Shown here: piece by piece, positions 1 to 11,359 of the stretch
How the letters are laid out: each line of letters begins with the position of its first letter
Numbering within the stretch: the stretch's first letter is position 1
Assembly (NCBI RefSeq): GCF_050947875.1
Contig: NC_134572.1
Coordinates: 154,339,105-154,403,104 of the forward strand
Reading direction: 5' to 3'
DNA length: 64,000 nucleotides
From: Dermacentor variabilis
Taxonomy: Eukaryota; Arthropoda; Arachnida; Ixodida; Ixodidae
Notes under the pieces: model-generated
Database searches by the model: none
The model's input: the letters and a program-made list of their open reading frames with translations, nothing else
What the model was told of the DNA's origin: nothing
Program-made: the position numbers and the translations under genes

Positions 1-23
1 ACTCTGGGGGCGGGGCAAGGCGA

Positions 24-1135
24 CATGAGGAAGGCAGCCAAGCTATTCTGGATTTGGCATTGTTGAGGACGCCCTAGTCCGTCAACAAAACATAGAACGT
101 ACGAAGTCTTTTGCGAGACGGGCAGCCCGGGTAGCTTCCCAAGAAAGCGACAGAGGACTGCGACGGTAGCTCAAGAAGCGGAAACGGATGTCTTGGCATT
201 CTTTGCTGCTAACCCTCAGGGTGGCGTGCGCAAAATCAGGGAGGAGGACCGAGCCTCAAGGTCATCAGTGGGGAGGATATCAAAAAAAAAGAGAGTGATG
301 ATGTCACCCTACTCTAGCATAAAAAGAGCTTGCGATAAAGGTAGAAATAGATAAAAAGCTGTTTTGTTTTGCCTATTTTCCGGCGTTGAAGAGACAGAAT
401 GTGTAGAGGTTCTCATTCTTTGCGAAAGTTTCTTGTTCACTGACCTCTCGCAATCAAAATCATTCCGTTTGATCTTTGTACAATTTTAACACCACATTCA
501 TCTATGTTAGCGCATTTTCTACTCTGTATTGTTTGTATACGTATTCAACTGTGTATTCTAATTATTGTACAATCGGCGCACAGTGACAAGAGGAAGGCAG
601 CTAAGCTATTCCGTATTTGGCATTGTAGAGGACGCCCTAGTCCGTCAACAATACATAGAACGTACGAAGTCTTTTACGAGACGGGCAGCCCAGGTAGCTT
701 CCCAAGAAAGCGACAGAGGACTGCGACGGTAGTTCAAAAAGCGGAAACGGATGTTTTGGCATTCTTTGCTGCTAACCCTCAGGGTGGTGTGCGCAAAATC
801 AGGGAGGAGGACTGACCCTCAAGGTCATCAGTGGGGAGGAAAATAAATAAAAAGGGTGATGATGTCACCCTACTCTTGCATAAAAAACAGCTTGCGACAA
901 AGGCAGAAATTGATAAAAAGCTATTTTGTTTTGCCTCTTTTCCGGCGTTCAAGAGACAAAGTGTAGAGGTTCTCATTCTTTGCGAAAGTTTCTTGTTTAC
1001 TGACCTCTCGCCTTCAAAAGCATTCGGTTTCATCTTTGTACAATTTTAACACCACATTACTCTATGTTAGCGCATTTCCTGCTCTGCATTTTTGTATCCG
1101 TATTCAAATGTGTATTCTAATTATTGTATAATCTT
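24..1135 (+). repeat. Two-copy direct tandem duplication (period about 560 bp)
   Basis: Bases from about 24 to 577 reappear at about 587 to 1131 with few differences; matching landmarks are offset by 560-563 bp (27 vs 590 at one end, 471 vs 1031 at the other). Each unit carries the helix-turn-helix start of a transposase followed by a LINE-like 3' segment. The first unit has an in-frame stop soon after its start, while the second reads open through 815. Both modules lie in both copies, so the LINE fragment was already inserted when the duplication occurred. Confidence 0.85.
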
Positions 1136-1855
1136 TAAGTGTACTTCCCCCCTTACACAATGTCTCTAGGGACCTGTAAGTTATGCTTAAATAAAATAAA
1201 AAATAATATATGCAGCCGTACCATGTACACCGTCATGAAAAACTTGAAGACTGAGATTTCAAACACAGCCTTGACTTTCCCAATTGGACTTTCACGAAAT
1301 GTATAAAAACCAGACTTTTCTGATTCGTGTGCTTTGGACGGATGAGACTCATTTCTTCAGAAACGCATAAGTTAATCTCGAGAACGCGCCCTACTTGAGT
1401 AATAGGAATCCTCATTGGCTTGCTCAAACACGACATCAATATCAGTGATCGTTTAATGTGTGCAGCGGTATTTTTGATGTCAATATCACCGGACCCATCT
1501 TTTTGACAACACTTAACGACGCAACACTACATTAACGACCTCCTCGAGGGCCCCGTGAATGTTGTCCTTTGCAATGTTTTATTTGCGCACCTTCGGAATA
1601 TCTGGTTTCAACACCATGATGCTCCTGCGCATGGTAGTAGTCAGTCTCGAGCGTGGCTCGACAAGCTTTATCCTGGACAGTGGATTGGCCGGCACAGACG
1701 TGCACTCTGGCCTGCAACGTAGCCGGACATGATCCCGCTGGACTTCTTGTGAGGCTACGTGAAAGATTGCATGTATGGCAGCAAAACTACCGCGAGATTC
1801 CACCGCGAGTTTCCAACGTCATTGGTCAAACCTGCAACAGCGTCGATGTTTGAAG
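27..1855 (+). mobile_element. Tc1/mariner-type (IS630 superfamily) DDE transposase relic
   Basis: The start of each tandem unit (about 27-283 and 590-845) encodes a helix-turn-helix segment of the DUF4817 kind seen at the N-terminus of arthropod Tc1/mariner-like proteins: a KAAKLFRIW helix, RPSPSTIHRTYEVFYETG, a basic RKRQRT stretch, then SRSSVGRI. After an interruption by a LINE 3' fragment, the catalytic domain resumes in the same direction. About 1290-1460 reads QLDFHEM, then VLWTDETHFFRNA, then NPHWLAQTRHQ; about 1590-1800 reads IWFQHDGAPAHGSSQSRAWL, then ALWPAT followed by PDMIPLDF. WTDE and HDGAPAH carry the first two catalytic aspartates of the family. Several stops and frameshifts break it. 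It would have cut and pasted DNA in the nucleus; it is dead now. Confidence 0.8.
845..1206 (+). mobile_element. LINE-type 3' end fragment inside the transposase relic
   Basis: Sequence shared by both tandem units (about 282-575 and 845-1131) separates the helix-turn-helix and DDE parts of the transposase. The second copy ends in a C-run, a CTCTAGGGACCTGTAAG segment and an A-rich AAATAAAATAAAAAATAATA tail near 1189-1206, the layout of CR1-like LINE 3' ends in arthropods. No coding part is visible. A related piece recurs at 1971-2080. Confidence 0.5.
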
Positions 1856-1970
1856 GAAGCAAGTACTGAATTGTTACTGACGGTGACCTGTTTGAGGACG
1901 TGCTATAAGTGGCAGTGGAAAATAAACGCTCAAGATTAGTGTAAAATGGGACTGTTTACCGCGCTTTCAT

Positions 1971-2080
1971 GATGTCACGCTACTCTTACGTAAAAAGAGC
2001 TTGTGACAAAGGTAGAAATAGGTAAAAAACTCCTTTGTTTTCGCTCTGTTACCGCGTTCAAGAGACAGAAAGGGTAGATG
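1971..2080 (+). repeat. Third, diverged copy of the 850-960 segment
   Basis: GATGTCACGCTACTCTTACG at 1971, followed by AAAAAGAGCTTGTGACAAAGG and a CAAGAGACAGAAAGGGTAGA run, matches the segment at about 855-970 in the same orientation at lower identity. It begins roughly 115 bp past the end of the transposase relic. Similarity fades after about 2080. Confidence 0.65.
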
Positions 2081-2800
2081 GTTAACCAGCTGCACCTTTG
2101 GATGTTTCTTTGTGGGCGGCTGAGACACCTTACGCGCTTTTGTTTCTTTTTTATTGAAATAAACTCCTGAGCATCTCTTTTCTGTTCTTCCGAGAGCTGC
2201 TTTTTGCGTCTTGCGCACTGCTTTTCTTTTTCTTTTAGCATGGTTGAATTTCTTTTGTAGCTTTGTTTCATGATAGGCGAAGTTTAAAGCTATGCCGAGT
2301 GCCACATGATTGATCACAAGATTCTTGCGTCCGCAGATGCCGCCGCTAGTTAAGTCGCGCACCAGGCCGGTTAGGTCGCGAAACCTCTCATGCCATTGTA
2401 CATAACAAAGCCTCGTGCGATGCGGCGATAAACGAATGCAGCCGTATATCTTTCAAAGATTGCTTGGTGGAGCTTGAACAGCGGCGCGCGAGCGCCAGTC
2501 TATTTCTGATTTCACGTATTTAGCTTCACATCAGCACGAAATAAATGCTTGATTCGGAAGTTAGTTAAGGTGCCCAAAAACTTCGTAATTGACATGTTGG
2601 CGATTCAAGCAGTCATTAAAAAGTTGACTAATCAAAAACAAATATTTAATACTTCGTGATGAGAACATTAGTGGCTGTAAGTACACACAACAGACGCTAC
2701 TATGCAGTCGGTACTATTTATCTACAGCTCTTCTTTTTCGAAAATCTTGGTTCAAGTTAACTTGGAGGCCAGGTATAATGCATTTTCTGCGTTTTTTATA
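2081..2800. other. Unassigned stretch
   Basis: A Lys/Arg-rich minus-strand reading frame covers 1967-2362 but overlaps the repeat at 1971-2080 and has no recognised domain, so I do not call it a gene. From about 2400 to 2800 the DNA is AT-rich with no signal I can support. Confidence 0.4.
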
Positions 2801-2922
2801 ACGTAAAAGCTCATGTCAAACGTGTGCTTGGTTGCTGGACAAACGGGTGCGCGCCTCGGAGGCATCCGAGGAACTCGGATAGCGAGGAGCGTCTGCCGAC
2901 GCCGTTTTGGAGCTCGAGAGTG

Positions 2923-2936
2923 GCGCCATCTACTGG
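2923..2936 (-). promoter_or_regulatory. CTCF-like core motif in a CpG-rich patch
   Basis: The minus strand reads CCAGTAGATGGCGC, which fits the CTCF core consensus CCASYAGRKGGCRS at every position. It lies in a GC/CpG-rich patch (about 2815-3080) inside AT-rich DNA. CTCF is conserved in arthropods with a very similar core. The match is visible; binding and function are inference, and the motif may belong to a dispersed repeat. Confidence 0.35.
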
Positions 2937-3128
2937 GCGCGTGCACTACGCGCGCCACTCCGATGACGTCACCAGCACCTCCTAGTAGAGTGTGACATGT
3001 TCTGCGACCGGACGCCGCCATGGTATGCCACCTTAGCCGTGACCGCGAGCAGCGCCTATACCGTGCATCTAAATGTCGTACGATACTCCTTCACGCGACC
3101 TGCCCTAGGTGCTTACGGACAGGATTGT

Positions 3129-3506
3129 TTAAGGAATTTCGAGAAGGCACGATGGTGGCGCCATGTCGCGCATTGAACCTCTTGCCCACACCGACCGCTG
3201 GTCGTATGATGTCTCCGCAGTTGGTTCAGTATTTGTTGGCAAGAAGTCGTGCATTAGTAGTGGTGTGGCACGTCGGCTTTTGGTCTCAGTGAACTCTAAT
3301 GGTGTGAGACCCGTATTTCTGAAGAATTCAGTGGTGCTGACGATCGAAATATTCAAGTGGCGTAGTGCCTTGGTAATGCAATTGGCGAACAGGCGCTGTG
3401 CAGTAGCGTCACCTAGTTCACCCTTTTCGGAAGCGTGATCACATCGCACATGCACCTTTACTTGACGGGCGTCGTAGACGGAGATATTGTACGTGTTCCT
3501 CGCCAC
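3129..3506 (-). CDS. Unassigned 125-residue ORF
   Basis: An uninterrupted minus-strand frame starts MARNTYNISVYDARQVKVHV and ends at a stop near 3129. Its composition (mixed charged and polar residues, no low complexity) is more protein-like than most frames here, and it adjoins the CpG-rich patch at 2815-3080. I recognise no domain. It could be an exon, a remnant of an unknown element or chance; the opposite strand is also open for 91 residues (3163-3438), which weakens the case. Confidence 0.25.
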   Translation of the reverse strand: MARNTYNISVYDARQVKVHVRCDHASEKGELGDATAQRLFANCITKALRHLNISIVSTTEFFRNTGLTPLEFTETKSRRATPLLMHDFLPTNTEPTAETSYDQRSVWARGSMRDMAPPSCLLEIP

Positions 3507-3509
3507 GAC

Positions 3510-5755
3510 TTATGTTACGTAAGTAATATAATGCTTAAGATTGTGTATGCTCAGTGCATTTTTTCAATCGTCTTCAGTGCTAGTGCGCTATCCGTGACTT
3601 CATGAGATTTATCTTTATCGTAGGCTTTACGACAATTATCACGTAGCGCTGTGAACTAAACGGAGCTTTAGTGACATCACTTGGTCTGTCAGAATTCCAC
3701 CAACTTAAATTCAGAGTAGATGTTAGATTATTAGTACTAAGGGCGCAATAAACACAGTGAGGTGGAGCTTAATATTGTGCCCTATGATGTTCAGCTGCAT
3801 CTCTGCCCGTTTCTCGCGCTCATAGCTTTAGGTAAGGGACGCAGGGTTCTGTGCAAAATTGGGACGAGTGAATGTGTATTTGCCTCTGCAATAACTTCAC
3901 CGCAACATGTTGGTGTTATGTGATTAAGCAAACAGTGTATTACGGTGCCAGGTTGTACCGCAGCCCTAGTTCGTGCTTTCGTGACCCCGTTACCCTAAAT
4001 ATACTGCCCCGGCAGCTGTACCGTAATCTGAAATCCTCTCGAACTCTCTATTTTCCGTCTATTTTCACATGCTAAATGGTCCGACCGCAATACCTATAAG
4101 TAGTGAGGTGAAGCTTATTAAAGAGGTCAAATGCTTTGACCGTGTCAGACCAAACAGTTTTAGAATGACATGGCCAATACAACTGCCCACACCTTCCCTT
4201 TAACAATTTTATTAGGACTGTCAAACTAATCTTACAACACAGAAAGAAACGTAAACACCTCAAGTTTTGATTAGCAAGTAAAACTGGAAAGCACAAATCT
4301 GGTGGCCAAGGGTGCGGTGAAGTGCTTTAAACGCCCTGCCGAACACCTTAAGTGCTTAACAATTTCAATTAAATTGATGCAGCTTGAGCAGACGTACTGC
4401 GATATTGGTTGCGTTACAATTAAAATAATAGTATTGGATAAGAGGACGTAAGCGACTCGTGTGCTGCTTGGTCATGAAAACCACATGGGCACCAGAAATA
4501 CCCAAACAGGGTTCTTGTTTACGCATGCTGCTTGCGTCCACTAATCTGAAGCTCTCTAATGTCAGCAATATAAAGAGAGGCTTAAAAATAGGGCTTTGAA
4601 CAGCACAACTCCACTTTTGTTTCTTTTATACTCATACAACCTAAACATTACGCTGTCGTGACAGCATCTGCCTAGCTCATTGCCACATTTTGGGACAAAA
4701 GCAGTGATCACACAGTTAATGTTGCCTGTCCTGATATTACAACATGAATTCTTTAAACAGTTCATTTTTAAGCACGATGCATGTCATGCCCAACTAGAAA
4801 ATTAACCAGGCAATGAGCTACTAGAAGTAGCTAAAAAATCAGCAGTCTTCTGAAGTCAGCTTGATTTGCAGCTCCTAAAATTGGCTATTATTGAATTAGC
4901 GAGAGGAAGGAACAGCCTGAATAAACATAAGTCTACATTGTCTGCAAATGGAATTTTATTGTTATGAAAATAAATGTAAGTGTGCGCAACCTCACGACAA
5001 CAAAAAGCAAGGAATTGTGTTAAAGATTATCAGTTGCCCTCCTCCATGCACCATATTTTCAATGCACTGTACGGGTTATCATGATCAAGCCTGCAGATCC
5101 AACACTGTTCAAATCTAAATGCCACGAAGCTTGTCCGAGTTGGTGAAGTTCCATCAGTAGCAAACCACACGAGCACATAATCATTGCCTTTATTTGTTAG
5201 CTATCTCTGTCAAAGATGAAGGTGATGTGGGATGCTTACCAAGGGAAAAAAGTTGCTGAGAGGATGGGACAGGTTTTGCAGAAGATAGGAGCTCCGTGCA
5301 GTGCTGCTGCGAAGCCGTCAATGTGGGAAAATGGCTAGCGGTTGGTGACAGTGCCATCAAACGCTGCATGGTCCCGTTGAAGCTCCAGTCACCTGGAGTC
5401 TCCTTTGGTACCATATGCAATAGACAGGCTCAGGGGCTGCAAAATGGATGCACAATTTCTAGTCCCAACATGTACTTAAACTCATGGCAGGCAATCTTGA
5501 ACTGGTCTGCAGCTAGGAAACGTGATAAAGCATGTGTAGAAGATCCAGCAGTGGCAGGTGTATGCACAGAGAAATATGTATATAAATGCATTTAAGGTTT
5601 CATGGCCTGTGTGCCACGGTGGCACACCCTTTTCGGGGGATTAGCGTAGAATGAGTACACACCCAGTTGCACATACCCTGTTCCAAGTTGTCTACTGCAC
5701 CTTGAAATAATCAGTAGGAGGTTGTCTATTTGTGTACATACCCAGCAGTCCAAGT
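3510..5755. other. Unassigned stretch
   Basis: AT-rich DNA with only short overlapping frames on both strands (for example 5190-5420 minus, 5296-5595 plus). None shows a domain, splice-site support or similarity to another part of the window. Confidence 0.4.
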
Positions 5756-5769
5756 TGTCACAAATATAT

Positions 5770-5943
5770 ATATATTTTTTGGGGGGTTTTACGTGCCAAA
5801 ACCACTTTCTGATTATGAGGCACGCCGTAGTGGAGGATTCTGTAAATTTTGACCACCTGGGGTTCTTTAACGTGCACCTAAATCTAAGCACACGAGTGTT
5901 TTCGCATTTCGCCCCCATCGAAATGCGGCCGCCGTGGCCGGGA
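5770..5943 (-). mobile_element. tRNA-derived SINE (family 1), 5'-truncated, with target-site duplication
   Basis: On the minus strand the copy runs from CCCGGCCACGGCGGCCGCAT through the family body (GGTGCACGTTAAAGAACCCC, then GTGCCTCATAATCAGAAAG) to a GGCACGTAAAACCCCCC 3' end followed by an A-rich tail. The same 14 bases, TGTCACAAATATAT, flank it at 5756-5769 and 5944-5957. A target-site duplication plus 5' truncation just before the tRNA-like head shows insertion by target-primed reverse transcription using LINE proteins. The body matches the copy at 7742-7955. Confidence 0.85.
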
Positions 5944-5959
5944 TGTCACAAATATATGT

Positions 5960-7740
5960 GACAAGAAAATGACGAATGCAGTGCCTTGGGGAAGTGGCAA
6001 AGAAAGTGTGGTTTAAAAAAACTGGAAACAATGAAAGAGGGTATGTGAAGGCAGCTGATGATGCAAGCTACTGTACAGCCCAAAACAGATTCAAACAAAT
6101 AAAAACTAAGTGTTGTGATAACTTTTGCATACCTTAAGAACCCACCTTACTCGTAATATTTATAGAAACAGTGGGTTCTTTTGCGCAGAAAACATTTAAG
6201 GTAACAATGATATCTAGCTATCCTGCCTCGTGTAAATTGATTCCATAATATGCCAGCAGATTTCTTAATGGTACTATGTTGCCATGGCCTCAGTTGCTCT
6301 GGACCATGTTTCTCTTCCCTTGGTAGATATTGTTCAATTCAGAAAGCCGATTATGTGCTGTTTCCTTTGAAGATTAGTCCGACTCCACTTCCGTTACTCT
6401 CACCCAGTATATTGGCTACACTCATTTGCTGTCTAATAAGTACTGTACATTCCATGTCTCATAAGGCTAGAACTGTCATAGTCTAATCCACCATGCATGG
6501 CACGGTACTGTTGGTTTTGAGGTTTCTTTGTTATCCGCCATATTTTAGCTACTGCTTAGTACTGATAGAATGCACTTACTCTGCAGTTTTCTCTTCGAGG
6601 ATAACAATAAACTGAACTAGGCCCTCCAATTCATTCTTATTTGGTGTTATCCTCATGATCCAGGTGCCCTGCGACTACTTGGCCCAGGCAAACATACTTC
6701 TGAAACAGGTTCAAGAGGCTGTTTACCAAGTAAGGTGTCATGACAAAGAAAAGGCCAATAAAGGATTATGGCACCAGAGAAAAATGGCCATTTGAAAAAG
6801 CGCATGGCTGCCTGAGAGACGCAAGCAGATGGGATTCCAAACATCAGAACCTCAGACATGCCAGCACTGTGTCCAGCATCTTCAGACGCTTTGATGTGGT
6901 GCTCTAGGTCCCACCTCTACAGTGGATGTCACCTGAGGACATTGCTTGGCAAGGAGACACCACTGCTGACAACCGTGACTAGCACTGTACTTCCCATCTG
7001 GCCTTGTCTATAGCCGACGGATAAGCAGCAGGAGCATGCCATGTTAAACATTGCAGACTCCTCCGCATTTACTTCGACAGTATTCACACTGTAACCATAT
7101 CCACTACAGTACGCTCTGTTCCTGCCATCAGTTTTGAAGGTTCGTAAAATAGTGCTGCTGTAAGCATTTATAACACAATATTAAAATAATTACTCTTGCA
7201 TTTCCACTGTATTCATTGTACCTCACATGGCCACTCGATGAAAGCCTACATGAACATGCCTCCTGCGTAACGCAATGCTTGAGAAAAGGTGTGAAGCTGA
7301 AGGTTACGTTTCCTGACCCTAGTTGGGTGGGGATGCCACTGTTCCGGGATAGCTCTGTTGGAAGGCACTGACCAGCATTGTTGAATGGATTCTTTGAGTG
7401 AGTTTTATTAGGTTTGTGTCATGCCTGCGCTTAGGTTTTATCATGATTATTATTTTGGTGTTGTATAAAATGTTGAGGCCTTCATAGGAATGTGTTATAT
7501 AATGGTGCTATGCCATACAGCTGCTGCGTGGGACAAGTGCAACAAAAGGGTCATTTTTTTAATGCCACCACTTTCCATGTGCCTTAAATAGAACAGCAGA
7601 GCGCAGCATGGTTAAAATAATTTCTAAGCATCTTACATGTGTCAAAGAACACAGATAAAAAATATTTCAAGTGCCTTTAACATGTCAGCCTCCCTTTCCG
7701 GATAAAGATTACAAAGAGCCAATGAAGCTGATGACTGATC
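5960..7740. other. Unassigned stretch
   Basis: Non-coding DNA without a supported gene. Short frames at 6250-6486 (plus) and 6653-6859 (minus) lack domains. No microsatellite or repeat copy found elsewhere in the window was noticed. Confidence 0.4.
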
Positions 7741-7741
7741 G

Positions 7742-7955
7742 GCTGATCTAGCTGTTAAGCACGAGGTCGTGGGATAAATCCCGGCCATGGCGGCCGCATT
7801 TCGATGGGGGCGAAGTGCGAATGCGCCCGTGCACTCAGATTTAGGTGCACGTTAAGGAACCCCAGGTGGTCCAAATTTTTGGAGTCCCTCAATACGGCGT
7901 GCCTCATAATCATAAAGTGGTTTTTGCACGTAAAATCCCATAATTTCATTTTTTC
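7742..7955 (+). mobile_element. tRNA-derived SINE (family 1), near full length
   Basis: The copy begins with a tRNA-like region, AGCACGAGGTCGTGGGATAA at 7759-7778 followed by ATCCCGG, where the pol III B-box sits (decayed here from GGTTCGAATCC type to GATAAATCC). It continues through CCATGGCGGCCGCATTTCGA, the shared AGGTGCACGTTAAGGAACCC segment, and ends in GTAAAATCCCATAATTTCAT plus a T-rich tail. Head and body match, in reverse orientation, the copy at 5770-5943. GCTGATCT at both ends (about 7742 and 7959) may be the target-site duplication, but it is short. Confidence 0.75.
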
Positions 7956-7969
7956 AGCTGATCTTATGT

Positions 7970-9870
7970 CTTTACAACCTACGACAGTACTTGCCAAAAA
8001 TAACAAACAAAAGTATGCAACGTAAGGAAGCTAGTGTCATGGTTTTATGTTGTAACGAAAAGTAAAGCAGCTAAATGTAGAGGATTAGAGGAACCTCCGA
8101 AAGTAAGGGCACCGCATTTGTGTGATGGCGGCGAGCCCCAGGACATTCTTGTGTGCTCTGAAGGCATCTCGGAATAATGCTAAACCTAGTGAAAGATGAA
8201 AACAGAGCCCTGGTCTTGCTCAACGCTGGGATAGGTGCAAATGATGAAGCCAAATTCATTTTCTGTTTGTCGCTTGAGCTTTCCCTGGCCGCTGGACCCC
8301 AGGGCTGCTCTACACTTTCGATTCTGTCTTGTTCTATATCTGTTATGCAGAAAATTTGTGCAGTGATAAAATTGATCGCGCAGTGAGGCGTACCTATCAG
8401 AATCGCTTTATTACCTCATGATTAGGGAGGAAACCCATAAAGAAAGCTACATTAGGTAACTTAGTCGACTGAGTCTAGGGTTTTTGGTACATAGCTTATA
8501 ACCATAGTGAAAGTACAATCCGCGACCGTCAATCGCGGTTTCTCCCTTCTCCCTCCCCGTCTGCCAATAACGTTGTCATCTGTAGACGGCCGACGCGTCA
8601 GATGCCGCAAACTCGTAAATGTTAGCTTTCGAGAATGCTGCTCATGCCTTCGCAGCGTGTACCCACTTCCACCAATGCAGGCGTTTTCTGGCACTTTTCC
8701 CGGCTCTCTCCAACATACGTTCGTCAAACCGTCAAGCGCGGCGGAGATTTTCCGTACGCTTGCTATCGAGAAACCTCCCAATATGTTTTGAGTAAAAGCA
8801 TGGACGTCATTGGCAAAGGTACGAGCACCCACAGACATGCTTGGAATCGCCAGCATGTGAAACACGATATTGCGAGTGCTGTTTCTCCGCGCCAAATATT
8901 ACCATGCTGACAAACGTACTACAGATAGTAACTGAAAGCACATTAGTCGCTCGTGAATCTGGTTGCCTCTTACATTAATGGGGCCATCATATCTCAGTGA
9001 CTCCCGGTACTAGATTTACGTACAATCGTCGGCGGATGAAAGGCGATATTATCCGCAGCACATAACTTGACGCGGTGAAACGTGAGACGGCGAGTAACTG
9101 AAAAGCACGAGCGCCACATGAATCCGAGCCTATCTTACCTCATTGGCGCAGCCATGTATGAGGGATTCCCCGTACACTAACATTGATCACAGAATCCATT
9201 TAAGGGCTCACGGTCGCGTTGTCGCATTTCATTCGTTGACGACTGTACACACAAGGACGAACTCGCGTACGCATCCCAACAAGCTAATCGCACACTAATC
9301 ACCTCATGCGGGACACCGTTTGCAAACGCGATGTTTGCATCACGTGGTTTACAATCGAGCGCATCCAGCGCAGCTTTCTGTCTCGTATTTTGATTGGCTG
9401 CGATAAATCGGGCGTTACTTTTTGCAAAGGTAGCAAGTGTATATCTGTATTTCAGGCGCCCCTTGTCCCTTTATTTGCTGAGTGCGCCCGCGTGGCCCAA
9501 GTCATGCAATGCGGAGAACCCGCCACTAAGGTACTGATATAGGTTCTCGCACAGATAAACAGATATAGTGATAACAGCGGGACGTGCACTGCATCGCCAA
9601 AGCTTGACAGCTTCTATATGTGGACGCGTTCACACACGTGCTTCTCAAATTGTGACCATCTTTTGTACGCAATATTTGACAAAAGCTTTTTCTTTCTTAT
9701 TCACGTTTGCTGACTGCCACGTACGTGTTTTGTTAGGTGCCCTTACTGTACTGTCTACAGCAAGTTCTAAGGAAAGCTACCACTGATACATACAAAATTA
9801 TTCTGTTTATTGTAAAGCAGCAATCTACCATTTTTGAATTCTTCAAATGTGTTTATATTGTAATCAGGTA
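7970..9870. other. Unassigned stretch with a CpG-rich patch
   Basis: Around 8500-8900 the DNA is CpG-rich and open on both strands (plus 8507-8791 and 8635-8910, minus 8461-8895, 144 residues). The mutual openness suggests composition rather than coding. It could be the 5' region of a gene, but I see no domain or clear splice structure. Confidence 0.3.
8925..9190 (+). repeat. Diverged direct repeat, two units about 160 bp apart
   Basis: The segment near 8930 (AGTAACTGAAAGCACATTAG, later GGGGCCATCATATCTC) resembles the segment near 9093 (AGTAACTGAAAAGCACGAGC, later GGCGCAGCCATGTATG). Order and spacing of the matching blocks are kept, so this looks like an old tandem duplication. No coding meaning is visible. 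Confidence 0.45.
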
Positions 9871-9879
9871 GCCCTCAAG

Positions 9880-11350
9880 TGTCCCAGATAAAGTCGGTTG
9901 AACATACACCTCTTGCTGATGTTGCACTGGTTCTAGCTCTTGCAAGCATGGGTCATGCTATGGGTCATTACGATTCATCTGCACTGCTACGAACCAGTTT
10001 ACGGCGGTTGACGAGAAGTTCAGAAATCGTTCAGGAAGATTCATATGTGCAGGCCCACCGAAACACTTGAAACGAACGCAAAGGTGAAAGATGCTTGCAG
10101 CCCAACGTGGCCTACTTCCAACACGGCTACCATAACCATGTACAACCGGCAACACAATATTTGCATCCGCCAACCCGCAGAACTTTGATTTTACTTGATT
10201 TGTATAATTCTCTTGAAGTCAGTGTGTACCAGCACCCCAGCAAAGGCGAGCCTCCATGTATAGTCCATAATATTCAAGTAGAAACACCCAAATTTCTAAT
10301 GGAAGCACTGGACTCGGAAACAGTCCCTATATTAGCAGCCAAATGACAAAGGCGCTGCATTTGAAGAAGCACACATAGCAATGGCCGTGTAAGCGATTAC
10401 TGCACAGTCGTATTCCAGCTCCCATAAATGTGACTACACCAGAAAACAATCAAGTGACTTGCTGCGAGATACAGACACAACAAGGCTCTCACACAAGCAG
10501 AAGACTTTGTGACCTTTGCATTAAGAATGAAGGGCTATACGCAATTAGTGTCCCGATTATCAAAATGGAAACCTGGCCACCGCAGTACATTGAGACATCA
10601 CACTGAAATGATGACTGAATCTGATAAAGAACTGAGCGTGGCTTTAGCAGATGTACTATGTCAAATTCAGCAGCTGGACTACAAGGAGCAAACTGCTCGC
10701 CTCTTTGCACTTGAAGGTAAGCAGCTTGGGAAGAAGTGGACCACAAGCTACAGGAGGAAGCCAGATGAGGTGGGGAAAGCAGGCAGCACCTGCAGTCAGC
10801 CACAGCGAAGCGTAGCAGTTCTCACAGGAGGCCCACGTTCTGCTAGGCCCTCGTCCTGCAAGTTTCCTTCGTTAGTGAACCAAAAAAGTTAAACACAGCA
10901 AGAAGCCTCAACACAAAAGGCTGCACCAGTCATCAGCTACCGTCCACTGAGGGACGTGTTCCCTCGACTCAAACTCTGCGTAAGGAAATGACAAAGCCGT
11001 GTGACTCCTGTATGCCAAGCTTCAACATATTCTCATTGAACAAGGCAAATTAGTTAAAGCTTCAGTCAACAGCACATTATTCAGATTGAATAGCAATACC
11101 AACAGCAACAACAGATGATGGAAGTGTACATGGACCAGCACGGCAAGCTCCTCCAAATCCTCATTAAATAAGCATGGTCATCTTGGCTCAAGAATCTCTT
11201 CCTGTCATTGTTAAAGGCGTCGACATCCACAACCCTAACAATACTCCATTGATAGCCCCCCTCAATCGTTCTGCGTGACCGGTACTCCAGACTGTATGCA
11301 GCAGAAGCAGCAGCTTGAGCGTTAGTGCGACCAAATTAGGTCAGCTGTTT
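9880..11350 (+). other. Possible ORF1 region upstream of a decayed LINE
   Basis: Several plus-strand frames (9879-10070, 10095-10346, 10509-10892) lie upstream of and parallel to the LINE endonuclease/RT relic. The 10509 frame is hydrophilic with a helical stretch near LADVLCQIQQLDYKEQTARL. Around 11095-11160 a Gln-rich segment (QYQQQQQQMMEVYMDQHGK) resembles the coiled-coil/Gln-rich end of I/Jockey-type ORF1 proteins. Assignment to ORF1 is inference from position and composition; no zinc knuckle was found. Confidence 0.3.
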
Positions 11351-11359
11351 TGGTAAAGG

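Noticed and set aside
8461..8910. 144-residue minus ORF
   Set aside because: Two plus-strand frames overlap it for most of its length; GC composition explains the openness.
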